Positions 10,546 through 38,962 of a stretch of 64,000 nucleotides of DNA are shown one piece after another. The stretch comes from Amblyomma americanum (lineage: Eukaryota > Arthropoda > Arachnida > Ixodida > Ixodidae), in assembly GCF_052857255.1 (NCBI RefSeq), contig NC_135505.1, forward strand, positions 136,890,356-136,954,355, written 5' to 3'. How positions within the stretch are numbered: the first letter of the stretch is position 1; each line of letters begins with the position of its first letter. The notes beneath the pieces are model-generated. The model was not told the origin of the DNA. It worked only from the letters and a program-made list of their open reading frames with translations, and did no database searches. Made by a program: the position numbers and the translations under genes.

Positions 10546-10726
10546 TTTTCCTTCCTGGGGTGGCTGTATACATTACGCCTTCACCTGGGTGGCAAAGCAG
10601 AACACACTTAAAATGGGAGCAGCCATGGCCCCCTCTGCCATGTGCAATGGGAGAGGAGTCACCTCGCCAGTCTAGACGCGGTACGAGTCTCTGCAAGGTA
10701 CGCTAGGAACTACGATGCGCCGTTAG

Positions 10727-10891
10727 ACGTTTTTAGCATACCGGAGACTTACTACCGGAGACGTATACGGGTTTACCGGACCCCTCTTGCGCATGCGCGG
10801 TGGCGTTGTTGGGTGAAGTGAGGAGAAGCCACTGCGCGGGCGCAAGATGGGTCCGGTAAGCCGGTATACGTCTCCGGTATGCTAAAAACGT
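10727..10891. mobile_element. MITE with long terminal inverted repeats (165 bp)
   Basis: Left end ACGTTTTTAGCATACCGGAG and right end CTCCGGTATGCTAAAAACGT are exact complements, and similarity continues inward to about 45 bp (GTATAC then TTACCGGACCC). The centre is GC-rich. The element at 48981-49202 has a related end (TTTAGCATACC). Confidence 0.8.
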
Positions 10892-10918
10892 ATATTGTCG
10901 CATTCATGTAAAGGTGGT

Positions 10919-11232
10919 TAGTAACCACTCAGTGGTTAGGGCGCTCGGCTGCTGAGCCGGAGTACCCGGGTTCGAACCCGACCGCGGCGGCTGCGTTTTT
11001 ATGGAGGAAAAACGCTAAGGCGCCCGTGTGCTGTTCGATGTCAGTGCACGTTAAAGATCCCCAGGTGGTCGAAATTATTCCGGAGCCCTCCACTACGGAC
11101 CTATTCGTTCCTATCTTCTTTCACTCCCTCCTTTGTCCCTTCCCTAACGCCGCGGTTCAGGTGTCCAACGATATATGAGACATATACTGCGCCATTTCCT
11201 TTCCCCCAAATAACCAATTATTATTATTATTT
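10919..11232 (+). mobile_element. Near full-length tRNA-derived SINE
   Basis: A-box-like ACTCAGTGGTTAGGGCGC, B-box GGTTCGAACCC at about 10970, family core, then CAATTATTATTATTATT tail. A second short piece of SINE tail follows directly (CCTTTCCCCCAAAAAAC, about 11233-11255). No target duplication was found. Confidence 0.87.
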
Positions 11233-11255
11233 CCTTTCCCCCAAAAAACCTATTT

Positions 11256-12154
11256 TCAATTTTTATTTTCCAGAACATACACCTTCTCTGAACTCGCCTT
11301 AAGTCACCGGTATTAAGAAATCCCAGGTAAGGCTGCCGGTATAAGGCACAGAAAGTAGACTCGATAATAAAATTTGTCATCTGCCTTCTGGGGAGGGCGT
11401 GCAGGAATTGCAAGAAAAATCGAATAGTAAGGAAGGGTATTGTATCACTAGCTTCTTTAAAAAAACTCCGCACACCTCCCTCACGACCCTGTCCAGTAAA
11501 TGAAAACAGAAAAGGCAGATGAGGAGGGGTGATTTGCCGCCTCGAAAAAGAGAAACTATGAAAGAAGTTAATGGACAAACAAGTGCACAAGGCCAGCTCC
11601 ATCTGACTTTATACTCCATCTCATAAGTTTCTCGCAGCACTATGAAGGTAAACAACTCCTCAGAGACCAATCAGGAGAACGCGTTAAACATGTTCCGCAA
11701 CACCTCGTCGTTTGTGTGTCGTCTGCTCGCGGCGTATACACAGATATTCTCATAAAAAGAGTATAAATCATCGCTGTCTGCGTGCCATAATTATATGCAC
11801 GGTTACATAGGCTAAACTCAAGCATTTTGCGGGGCTTCACGCCATTTGTAACATTCGCACATTTAGTTCGGCGTACGCAAACGGAGACTTAATGAAAAGC
11901 TCAGCCCAGTGGCGCCATCTCTGTGCACGCCTCTGCAGGTGGATTTCACAACCATCCCCCTGCGTTCAACATCTCGGCATCGCACAAAAATGTCGCAAAA
12001 TGTCATACAGCTAAATACGTTCTTCCAAGATTTCGGTACGTTCGAGGTCGTGAGGCACTGTGTATGTAGAGTGGAAAGCGTTTATAACACAACCTCCCCA
12101 GCATCATTCAACAAATCTGCAGTAACTTATCCTCACTATCCGCTTTTCTCATTT
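11256..12154. other. Spacer, nothing recognised
   Basis: About 0.9 kb of AT-rich sequence after the SINE. Short open frames on the minus strand lack motifs. No gene is supported. Confidence 0.45.
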
Positions 12155-12560
12155 TCATTGTAAGGCTTTCTTTGATTCCTCTTTAGATACAGATGGAATG
12201 TCCCAATCTCCCACACCACTGGCTTCATCGTTACCATCCTGATTATTTCGGCTACTGTAGAGATCTGTGTTCTTATCCATATTAGTAACGACTTTGCCCT
12301 CCTTATCTCTTATGGCGTACATCTGATCTTTGATAATGCCCAATTTCCTCTTGGCCCATTTTAGGCGGTCTCCCTACTTTAGATCCTGCTCGAGCTTCCC
12401 CATATTATACTTGTTTTGTTATTTGTCGTGCGCTTGCCGATTACCTTTGACAGCTCGACCAACTCTGTCTTATCTACGACGTTAGAGGCTTTTACATATA
12501 TAATTTGGCGTTCCTAATCAGGTCTTTCGTCCCCTACGTGATCATCCAGACGTGCAACAC
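12155..12560 (-). mobile_element. RTE-like LINE internal fragment
   Basis: On the minus strand a 62-codon stretch includes IIKDQMYAIRDKEGKVV, TNMDK and, after a gap, IPSVSKEE. This is the linker between endonuclease and reverse transcriptase typical of RTE-like elements in arthropods. Frames upstream are broken. It is an isolated dead fragment. Confidence 0.6.
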
Positions 12561-13398
12561 TTGGAATTGTCCGGCTGAGCTGATTTCCTTCTTATCTAAA
12601 GTCCTGGGAACTGCGCGGGCGTCCGGAAAGGCCCGCACGCAGAAAAACAGAGCCGTCAGAGACAGTATGATCCTTTGAAGTGGGGAATATAGAGAAACGC
12701 AGTCGAGCCCACATATAGCGACCGCAGTTATAACGAACGCTCGCTTATTACGAACGAGGCCAATGCTACCGTCAAAATATGCGCGAGGGCAATGGGACTG
12801 TTTATCGGATACAACGAAGAGTCGTGGCTACGTAACTCGGTTAGAGGGAAGGAACTGGCGCCGTAAATTCGGCCCTGCAGTTGAGAAAGGGACTTAAACG
12901 TGCAATAGGAAAGGCGATACATTGCCGACAAAGCGGCACAGTTTTACCAAATGGTGCCGTCAAAAACGAATGCCTTGAAAGGCGACACCTGTGCTGATGA
13001 AAGGCACTGAAAACTTATGAAAATGAGCGGCTGCAACCGGCGGATTTTCATCGGAAAGTCTATTAAATTGTCATACTTTAAGAGGTGCGCTTAGTGCGCT
13101 ACAGGCTGAACACAGTCATACACAATGCGCCACTTTTTGTTGTTCGAGGAGCTGCAAGCAGTCATATATGCCTATAAATGCCTTGTGAACTTATAAGTTC
13201 ATAAGGGCGATTCACGAGTTGCGCGCCGAGTGGTGGCTTCTTGGGCTCAACGATGACATACAGAAAAAAAAATAAGCCGACGCTGAGGAGCGATCGAATA
13301 TCGAGCGTTAATACACCTAACATAGGTCGCCGGTTCGAATCCCTTCCGCGAGCTAGACTCTAACTTAACTAGTAAGTTTAGGCTGCACGAAACGCTGA
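12561..13398. other. Spacer with old transposon remnants
   Basis: Around 12712-12770 the phrases TATAACGAACGC and ATTACGAACGA resemble ends of pogo/Tigger-like elements, which is weak evidence. Near 13320-13350 GGTTCGAATCCC looks like a B-box without a clear A-box. No gene is supported. Confidence 0.35.
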
Positions 13399-13577
13399 GT
13401 CGTATGACACCATGGAGAGGTGCAGGGCAAAGGAACCAAGGACGACAAGACAAAGGAAACAGGACGAGCGCTCCTGTTTCCTTTGTGTCTCTGTCGTCCT
13501 TCGTTCCTTTGCGCTGCACCTCTCCATGATGCCTCACCGACTGGCCCACACGAAGGTCCTAATCGTATGACACCATT
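13399..13577. repeat. Long hairpin flanked by 14-bp direct repeats
   Basis: About 13409-13537 forms an almost closed palindrome: left arm starting CACCATGGAGAGGTGCAG, centre GAGCGCTC, right arm the near-complement ending CTGCACCTCTCCATGATG. Arms are about 60 bases. TCGTATGACACCAT occurs at both 13399-13412 and 13564-13577, which looks like a target duplication. Confidence 0.75.
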
Positions 13578-14391
13578 CCTTAGTGACATGACACACATCC
13601 ACGCCGGGGGATTGGCCAGGTTTCAGTGAGGAGGGCCAAGAGAAGAGGGTAAACTGTTGCTACGCTAATGGTAGTGGTTTGGGTAATAAGTGAGATATTA
13701 ATTAAAAAGGAGAAAACGGGAGAAGAGAATTGAATACATGAAAAGCACTGAAAGATTTTTAAATGCGCAAACTTGGGTCCGTATCTGCGCCTCATCTTTC
13801 TTGGTTTGTCGGAGATGCCGATGAAGAAGAAAAATATAGCACCTAAACCAACGTTTTCAGCCCGTCTATCACAGACACAAAAGCGGCAACGGTGCCCGCG
13901 GTGGAGTGCCTAAAATGGACATTGAAAGACATTATTCGCACAACTTGTTCTCAGCTCGTAAGTGTTGTTTTTTGTACCCACCTCAAGGGTCGCAACTGGA
14001 ACAAGGCTCGGGAAAGTAGAAGAAGAAAATGCCTTCCAACCAACGCGAGGGCGCTGGTAAGTACGGATTCATTCGTAATCGAACCATCCAATACACTAGA
14101 CATGAAGCATTCGTCCCATGTTCACCCACCTATCTCACAGGAGCCGATTTGTACTGAATTTTAAATTGCCAGTATTCAATCCAATCTTTCTGTGAAAAAC
14201 TCCTGTGTATCTGTGGGGACCCCCCTGTGTCTTGGTCAATTCCCTGCAGTGGATATGCGCCATTTATCTCCTGAGCACGACAGTACGGATTTTGTTAGGG
14301 CGGAAGAAAAAGTAATGACAAGTCTTTTTTTATATGCTACGTAGAACGAACGGCCAAAGTCTGTTGGCCCTAGGAGGCCTAGACCACCTTG
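13578..14391. other. Spacer with two orphan ATG-plus-donor sites
   Basis: Two plus-strand sites look like first coding exons: ATG at 13915 with donor C|GTAAGT after 13957, and ATG at 14029 with donor G|GTAAGT after 14056, both phase 1. They are upstream of the cysteine-module gene, but its first recognised exon needs a phase 2 donor, so neither joins it in frame. They are unsupported otherwise. Confidence 0.3.
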
Positions 14392-15115
14392 CTGACTGCC
14401 AATCTGTGTAAGCGGGAGGCAGTGAGGAGGCATATAACACTGCATTACTGGCCGCCAACCTGTGTAAGCGGGAGGCAGTGAGGAGGTCTAGACTATTTTA
14501 CTGGCTGCCAACCTGTGTAAGCGGGAGGCAGTGATGAGGTCTAGACTACTTTACTAGCTGCCAACCTGTGTAAGCGGGAGGCAGTGAGGAGGTCTAGACT
14601 ACTTTACTGACTGCCAATCTGCGTAAGCGGGAGGCAGCGAGGACGTATATACGTTGCCTTACTTACTGCCAACATGTGTAAGCGGGAGGCAGTGAGGGGG
14701 TCTAGACTACCTTACTGACTGCCAACCTGTGTAAGCGGGAGGCAGCGAGGCCTATACGCTGCCTTACTGACTGCCAACCTGTGTAAGTGGGAGGCAGTGA
14801 GGAGGTCTAGACTACCTTACTGACTGCCAACCTGTGTAAGCGGGAGGAAGTGAAGAGGTCTAGACTACCTTACTGACTGGCAATCTGGGTAAGCGGGAGG
14901 CCTATACGCTGCCTTACTGACTGCCAACCTGTGTAAGCGGGAGGCAGCGAGGAGGCCTATACACTGCGTTACTGGCTGTCAAGCTGTGTAAGCGGCATGC
15001 AGTGAGGATACACACCCTCAACGACTGCCAACTTGTGTAAGCGGAAGGAAGCGAGGAGGCCCACTCTGCCTTACTGACTGCCAACCTGTGTAAGCGGAAG
15101 GAAGCGAGCAGCAAC
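14392..15115. repeat. 53-bp minisatellite, about 14 units
   Basis: The phrase AACCTGTGTAAGCGGGAGG (with variants) starts at 14401, 14457, 14510, 14563, 14616, 14671, 14723, 14776, 14829, 14882, 14926, 14981, 15030 and 15083. Most spacings are 53. Each unit contains ACTGCC ahead of GGCAGT, so single strands can form a small stem-loop. Many units also carry TCTAGAC. Confidence 0.92.
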
Positions 15116-16496
15116 CGCTGTCCTCAGTTGATTTTGCACAAGCACGGCAGTGATAATCCACCTCCGCACTTACATCAATGACAGCATTTCCTAAGCGTTC
15201 CTTTTCCGTTATATTCTCCTTACTCTTTTTCAAGAGTGAGCCTTGCGGACCATTGAGGAGAAGCGCGCTTTTGATGTTTTCTTGTTTTGTTTTGTTCTAT
15301 TGTTGTTGCTGCCCTTTGTTTCCCTCCCCGCTTCCGCCTCCCTCTCTCTACGAAATTTCAGTTGAAAGCGAGTTCTCATCCGTGTAAGGACACGCTTTGT
15401 GTCTCCGGGTAAAGTTCCTGCGGCATCAGCGAAATGGGACCATCCAGCTTTCCAATACGTTCCTGATGCAAGACTTCTTGCCATCTCAAGCTCTCTACCT
15501 GCGTCACAATAACTGCAGTCATGCTTGCGCCATCACTTGTCAATCGAAACTGTCAATTAGATATCTGAATACCTTGCCGCCTCTCAGTAATCATATACTC
15601 TAAGCATGAATACGCCATTATGAGACTAAAAAGTAAGTGCGCTAAAGGACATGCCTACTCCCTTCCTTTTTACTCCTTTCTGTTTAGGGTGCTAATCGAG
15701 CGAATTTGTATGCTGAGAACTGGTTAATTCTAAATCTTTGTTTAATTTTCAGATGAGCGGCCCGAGTAAGCAGGAATGCGATTTTTTTATTTCTCGCGCA
15801 AATTACTCGGAGGAATATTGTTTTGCGTGCAATTTGTCTTTCACTGACTTACAATGGAGTGTGCCAAAGTTACTCCAGTTGCATAAATGTTTGCTACAGC
15901 TAGGGGTCTAATACGAAGGATGATATTTTTGCACTTCTCGATAACCTAGCCAGTAGAAATAATGCTTTTCGTCATCAGCAAGCAAGTCACATGCAAACAA
16001 AACATTCACAGGCTAAGCGAAAAACATCAAAATCGATAAAAAGAGAGGAGATGCACATGTGCTCCGTCATCACTTCCTACGAGCGGCCATAACGCTTTAC
16101 CAGTGCAAATGACCACAGAGTTAATTTCCTCAAACTATAATAATTTATTCTGCTGTTCGTTTCACTGATTGCTTTTTATTTGGCTTCGGTACCATGTGCA
16201 ACAATCTCGGACAAAAATTTTGAAAATTCCAAAATTGTAAGAAACTGTCGCTAGAAGTATTGAAGGTAATGGTCCATTCTTGTGATATGTAGCAAAATCT
16301 TTCGTTTAAAGTGCTTCCGCCGATCGCATCGAACAGTTAAGACTGTCATAGAAAACCACCGGGCAACACTTTTGACGACAGCAAAAACATTAATAGAAAA
16401 GAATTCAAGACTGCCGTGCGGTGATACTGCGGATATATGAATTGTTATAGTGAAATCCCCCCCCCCCCCCACACAAGAATTAGACTTATGGGAGGA
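15116..16496. other. Spacer, nothing recognised
   Basis: AT-rich sequence with a poly-C run near 16457-16470. No gene or repeat with clear borders. Confidence 0.4.
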
Positions 16497-16862
16497 AAAA
16501 AGGAGTAAGGTGTCCTCTAGCACGCTCCTTTTAGGGGCAAGGTATGCGGTCCAAGGCCTCGGGTAGGTTTCCATCTCTGAAAATAAGGAACGGATACGAA
16601 TTCCCTCTTCAGAAGTTGTGAAGTGCGAGAAGTCGCTTCAATCTCTTCAATTTGCTAAACTCAAGGCCTCCGGTGCCGCGTTGAAAAAAGCCTCCTCCCA
16701 TCGCTAACTGCATCAAGTTACTTTGTTTGTCGTGGGAGTATGACTCCCTGGCCCAGAGTAAGCATTTCGTGTATTTAGTGATTGAACTGTAACCCGGGAC
16801 TTGGGCACCATACATTGCCCCTAAAAAAGGAGTGCGCTAGAAGATAACTCACTCCTTTTTTA
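16497..16862. mobile_element. MITE with about 45-bp terminal inverted repeats
   Basis: Left arm AAAAAAGGAGTAAGGTGTCC followed by TCTAGCACGCTCCTTTTAGG; the right arm (about 16815-16862) is its near complement. Length about 365 bp. No coding sequence inside. Confidence 0.75.
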
Positions 16863-17787
16863 TCCCCGTATAGTCTAACTTGTGCTTAGAGCGTGGAGTT
16901 CAGCCATTTGGCGACCTCAGTCATATATACTCCTCCATTTATCAGCGTCACAGGGATCATACATGACCCGGATGACACGTACGTTCCGGACTTAGCGCGC
17001 TCCGACTCTACTTGTCCTTCTCTCCTGCATCCTTTCTTCCGCATTCCTGTCAAGCAATGTTTTCTCCCTACACTCTAAACACGTCCTGTGGTAGATTTAA
17101 CTAAATACACGGAATGTTTACTCTTAGCAACGGAGGCATATCCCCGCTGTAAAGCTTATTAATTTGGTGCAATTATCAATGGGAGGAAAGTTTTAAATGC
17201 GGCACCGGAGGTCTTCGGGTTAGCAAATAGAGGAGATCTAAACCTCCGTTAAAATGTTCATAACCGCTTAGAGCTTCGGATGTTTAGAAGAGGGACTGGG
17301 ATTGTAAAACTTTATTTGTCCAACGTAGGGAAGGTTTTAGCCTTCCTACCTAGACGACAGCCAGGAGTCCTTGGACCCTAGCGGCGGCTTCGGCCAGTCG
17401 GACAGTCTTCAGGTGAATCTCCGGATAGGAGTTGAGGAGTAAGGTCTCTCATTGGTCTAAATAATTTATGCTTCTCACCTCAGAGTTAGCCTGAGGGCAT
17501 TCCCAAGAGGATGTGATTGAGACGGAATTTGTTTCCGATGCCGTCCTTAAGTACTCCGTATTTTTAGTGACGGAAATCTACCCCAGTTCTTGGGCCCTCA
17601 AAGGGAGTACACTCGAGGACTCCCTTCTTGCTCCTATATAGGACAATCCGTGTTAAGAGTGCGTGCACCTGCTTAGAGTCGCACGGAAAGCAGCATGTAT
17701 ATGACTGGCGGGTAGACGAGGCTAACCTGCTGAATTCTTGCTAAAGTCACGTGGGTATGCGAAACCGCCCTTTTGGTGTTTGCGCAG
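16863..17787. other. Upstream flank of the cysteine-module gene
   Basis: The start codon of the gene that begins at 17788 should lie here or farther upstream, in an exon ending in phase 2. I could not identify it. Nothing else is recognised. Confidence 0.4.
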
Positions 17788-36057
<18,270 letters not shown>

Positions 36058-36085
36058 AGAAGACCTGTTGCTGGTGCACCCAGAC

Positions 36086-36091
36086 AATAAA
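36086..36091 (+). terminator. Poly(A) signal of the cysteine-module gene
   Basis: AATAAA 29 bases after the stop codon. Confidence 0.78.
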
Positions 36092-38131
36092 TGAAGGTTG
36101 TCTTTGTGTAAACAGAGGAGCCGATAATATGTTTTAACTTTTATTTGTTCGGGGAGAGGTACTCGACTCAGAGAGGACATAACCTTTTGGTGAATATAAT
36201 TTATCAGTGTTAGATGACCTGGTGCCTGTAACGGCTTTATATGCGGCATAACTATCCTTTTAAACTTGCGCCAAGCATATTTTATCAATCACTGAACCAG
36301 AGGTGCGCCTGAAATATAACTTGAAGTGCACAAATTATGGTGCTTGTATCTAAACGGGCAAGAATTCACATTATTCATTTCGGGAAGAATATCTCTTGAA
36401 GCCGGGCTCACGGGTTGTAACCAGTTTGGAAACAACTGACAGTGCATGATAATACGACATTTAGGAGGACTTTGTTACGCGGAAGGATCTAGTAAGATTC
36501 AGTGCACACAGGGAAGTTTTTAAGCAGGGAATACGGCAAGTCCTACTTATATTTATAGCGGCAAGCCTGCTTATATTTCTGCGGTGATTCTTTGATCGGT
36601 AGGCTTTAAGAGTCACTGGCACATACACTAAAAAAAGAGCGTCTTTATTAATGTTGAAATGAGAGGTGGAGTCTGGTTGATTCTTTTTGTGTAATTGAGT
36701 AAGACACGCGGCATGGGGTGGAGAAGTGAAAAAACTTATGAGGTGCACTTAAGTCTCCTCACGTGTAAAAATGCGAAAGCCGTGTGCGGTTCGCCACCTG
36801 CGCCATCTGCTGGGCCAGTGCCGTACATTGCAAGGGGATTTTCAGTGGGTACCGCGTGATGGCGCTAGGACTGTACGCCAAGCACGGATGAAATTTACCG
36901 GGAACGGAGGAAATTTGGTATTCGCCTGATTGCAATTTATTTCATTAGTATGCAAGAGCACAGAACCCTGCACCACTGAAAAGATGGGCGTAGAGCGCAT
37001 TTTTCATTTGTTCCAAGATAATTTTTTGACTTCCATTATATGCGCATTGTTTCGCTTTACTGAACACACTGGGCGTTTCCTTTTCGTATTTTCTAGCCCT
37101 GCGAAGTGCAGTTCATATACCGTCAAGGATTGCGAATTTATCCTTGTTAGCGTCTCCGTGGTGCGAGGCCGCTCCATTAATTCACAGGCAGTAATTAACT
37201 GGTTGCTCTGAAGCCACTGTGAAGGCTGGAATGAAGCTTAAAGAAAAGCACGCCAAACGTCCTGCCCTCCGAGTCACAGCTGAAACTGTCGCTCGCTTGT
37301 TGGGCGACAGAAACTTTGTTATTGAGCTTAAATCTGAGAAAAAGGAGTATCTGGTCAGTGTTATTGCATTGCGCAATAAGACGAAGACGCTGCAAAAACT
37401 GGTACTGCCCGTGCTTTTTTACTGTTTTTTTAAAGACCTGACTCGTTGAAAGCTTCTCCTAAAATAGATGTCAAAGAATGAATTTATCTGCTCCACTAAA
37501 AGATTCCACATTCCATTGCGTTATATCCTAGCTCGCTTACACATATGGGTGCCATACAGGAGATGTGGAACGCGGAGTGCAGCCGCCAATCCCCACGATA
37601 GGTATGTGCCATTCCAACAGAGGCCAACAACAATACCTTAACCTGCGCCGTTATATGTAATTGAGCTCCGCTATTCCGTATCTTGTTTTGAGTCATTTCT
37701 CGCCGATGCACCTTATAGTAGACATTTAATGGCCGCATTTTCTGATCTTCACTTTCTTTCTTTAATTTAACCTTTCCCGCACCGCTCTCCTTCCGTTTTT
37801 ATGTCCCAAATTCCCTTCCCCATGCAGAGTATAGCATGCCAGCGATTTTTAAACGTCGGCTAAATTCTCTGCTTTCTCATTTAATGGTTTTTTTCTCTCT
37901 CTCTCTGCACCAAACCCTAGCCGTTCTCTCACCGTGGGCATGAGCCATTTCACCTGAGGCTAGCAACAACAAAAAAACATGACGTCAGGGCACCTGCCCT
38001 CGCCGCTCGCGCCTTGCTCGCGCTGAACGGCCAGGCCTTGCCAGTGCGGCCGCTGCGCTACGTTCGGCTCGGTCACCTCGCTGCTGCCAGGATTAGCTCC
38101 GCACCAGGGCGCCAGTCCGACAACAGCGACC
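36092..38131. other. Spacer between the module gene and acidic gene 1
   Basis: No gene is supported. It contains two copies of a short dispersed motif (about 37583-37635 and 37929-37975) that runs TATGTGCCAT...GGC(T)AACAACAA, and a CATGACGTCA site at about 37979 close upstream of the next gene. Confidence 0.5.
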
Positions 38132-38911
38132 ATGATTTCCCGCCCAGTGTCACGGGAGCAACAGGAGGCCGCGCACAGAGCCCCCAGCGACGACAGCATC
38201 CAGCCGGAGGATGAGACAACGCCTCAAGAGGGCTCTACTGCTGACATCTTTGAAGTGGACCTCACTACAGAAGCAAGTGTCTTGGAACTAGTTTGCGACG
38301 CTCCAGAAAACGAGGCTCAGTCACCGGCCGACGCAACCGGCAGGGTGAACCATGACACAATGACCGTGTCCACCGGAGCCTACGTACCTATGTTAGGCCC
38401 CGCTTTTTCACAATCACCCGCCAAAGAACAAAGTCCCAATGCTACGACTGCATCAACGTCACCTGCGCCTATCGACTACATCATGGGGGAGCCAAGCAGC
38501 AGACCAGAAGAAGAGACAACTTGGGTAGTGCTGCAGCAGGTGGCCCCCTTGGAAGATGCTGTTGGCGGAAGTAGCCAGGAGGCAGGTGTTTCGGCCCTTC
38601 TGGACAACGACACTGGATTCGACGATGACATGTGCCCCGCCCTTCGGGACCACACATACGGACGACGCGGTTGGACCTACGGAAGGAGGAAGCGAAGGCT
38701 GACCAGATCGGAGCGCGATGCCCTCCGCAAGCGTAGCAAGCGTCGCTGTTTCAGCTCAATCGACGCCGACGACTCGGGCTGGGAGGGCGACGACGAACTC
38801 TCGGAGGAGAGCGAAGACGAACTTGAGACCTCACCGGAATTTCCTGTCTGCTTCTCGCCCCCACGAGTGCTTATCAAATCAGTTGTCATAGTAGCAGCCA
38901 AGATCATATGA
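38132..38911 (+). CDS. Acidic Ser/Glu-rich protein with basic motif, paralogue 1
   Basis: Single-exon frame of 259 residues from an ATG in good context (CGACCATGA) to TGA, with AATAAA at 38957-38962. Residues 1-180 are acidic and rich in S, T, E, D, P. At about 187-205 lies a strongly basic stretch, RKRRLTRSERDALRKRSKR, which could be a nuclear or nucleolar signal or bind nucleic acid. A second acidic run (ELSEESEDELE) and a hydrophobic C-terminal end (VLIKSVVIVAAKII) follow. It aligns with the gene at 42114: both share the N-terminal EQ-EA--RA pattern, a VDLT phrase and the basic motif. I do not recognise the family. Confidence 0.72.
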   Translation: MISRPVSREQQEAAHRAPSDDSIQPEDETTPQEGSTADIFEVDLTTEASVLELVCDAPENEAQSPADATGRVNHDTMTVSTGAYVPMLGPAFSQSPAKEQSPNATTASTSPAPIDYIMGEPSSRPEEETTWVVLQQVAPLEDAVGGSSQEAGVSALLDNDTGFDDDMCPALRDHTYGRRGWTYGRRKRRLTRSERDALRKRSKRRCFSSIDADDSGWEGDDELSEESEDELETSPEFPVCFSPPRVLIKSVVIVAAKII

Positions 38912-38956
38912 CATGCCTCAATGACCAACTCTGCGGGCTGAACCTACGGTCGGCTA

Positions 38957-38962
38957 AATAAA
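38957..38962 (+). terminator. Poly(A) signal of acidic gene 1
   Basis: AATAAA about 46 bases past the stop codon. Confidence 0.7.

Noticed and set aside
12989..13010. Hammerhead-ribozyme-like core (CTGATGA ... GAAA)
   Set aside because: The bases between the two core parts do not form stem II and no flanking stems are visible.
14392..15115. CRISPR-like array
   Set aside because: Regular 53-bp tandem repeats without unique spacers, in a eukaryotic genome.
37219..37449. 76-codon plus-strand frame beginning MKAGMKLKEKHAKRPAL
   Set aside because: Lowly complex and basic, but no family motif, no poly(A) signal and no conserved splice sites nearby.
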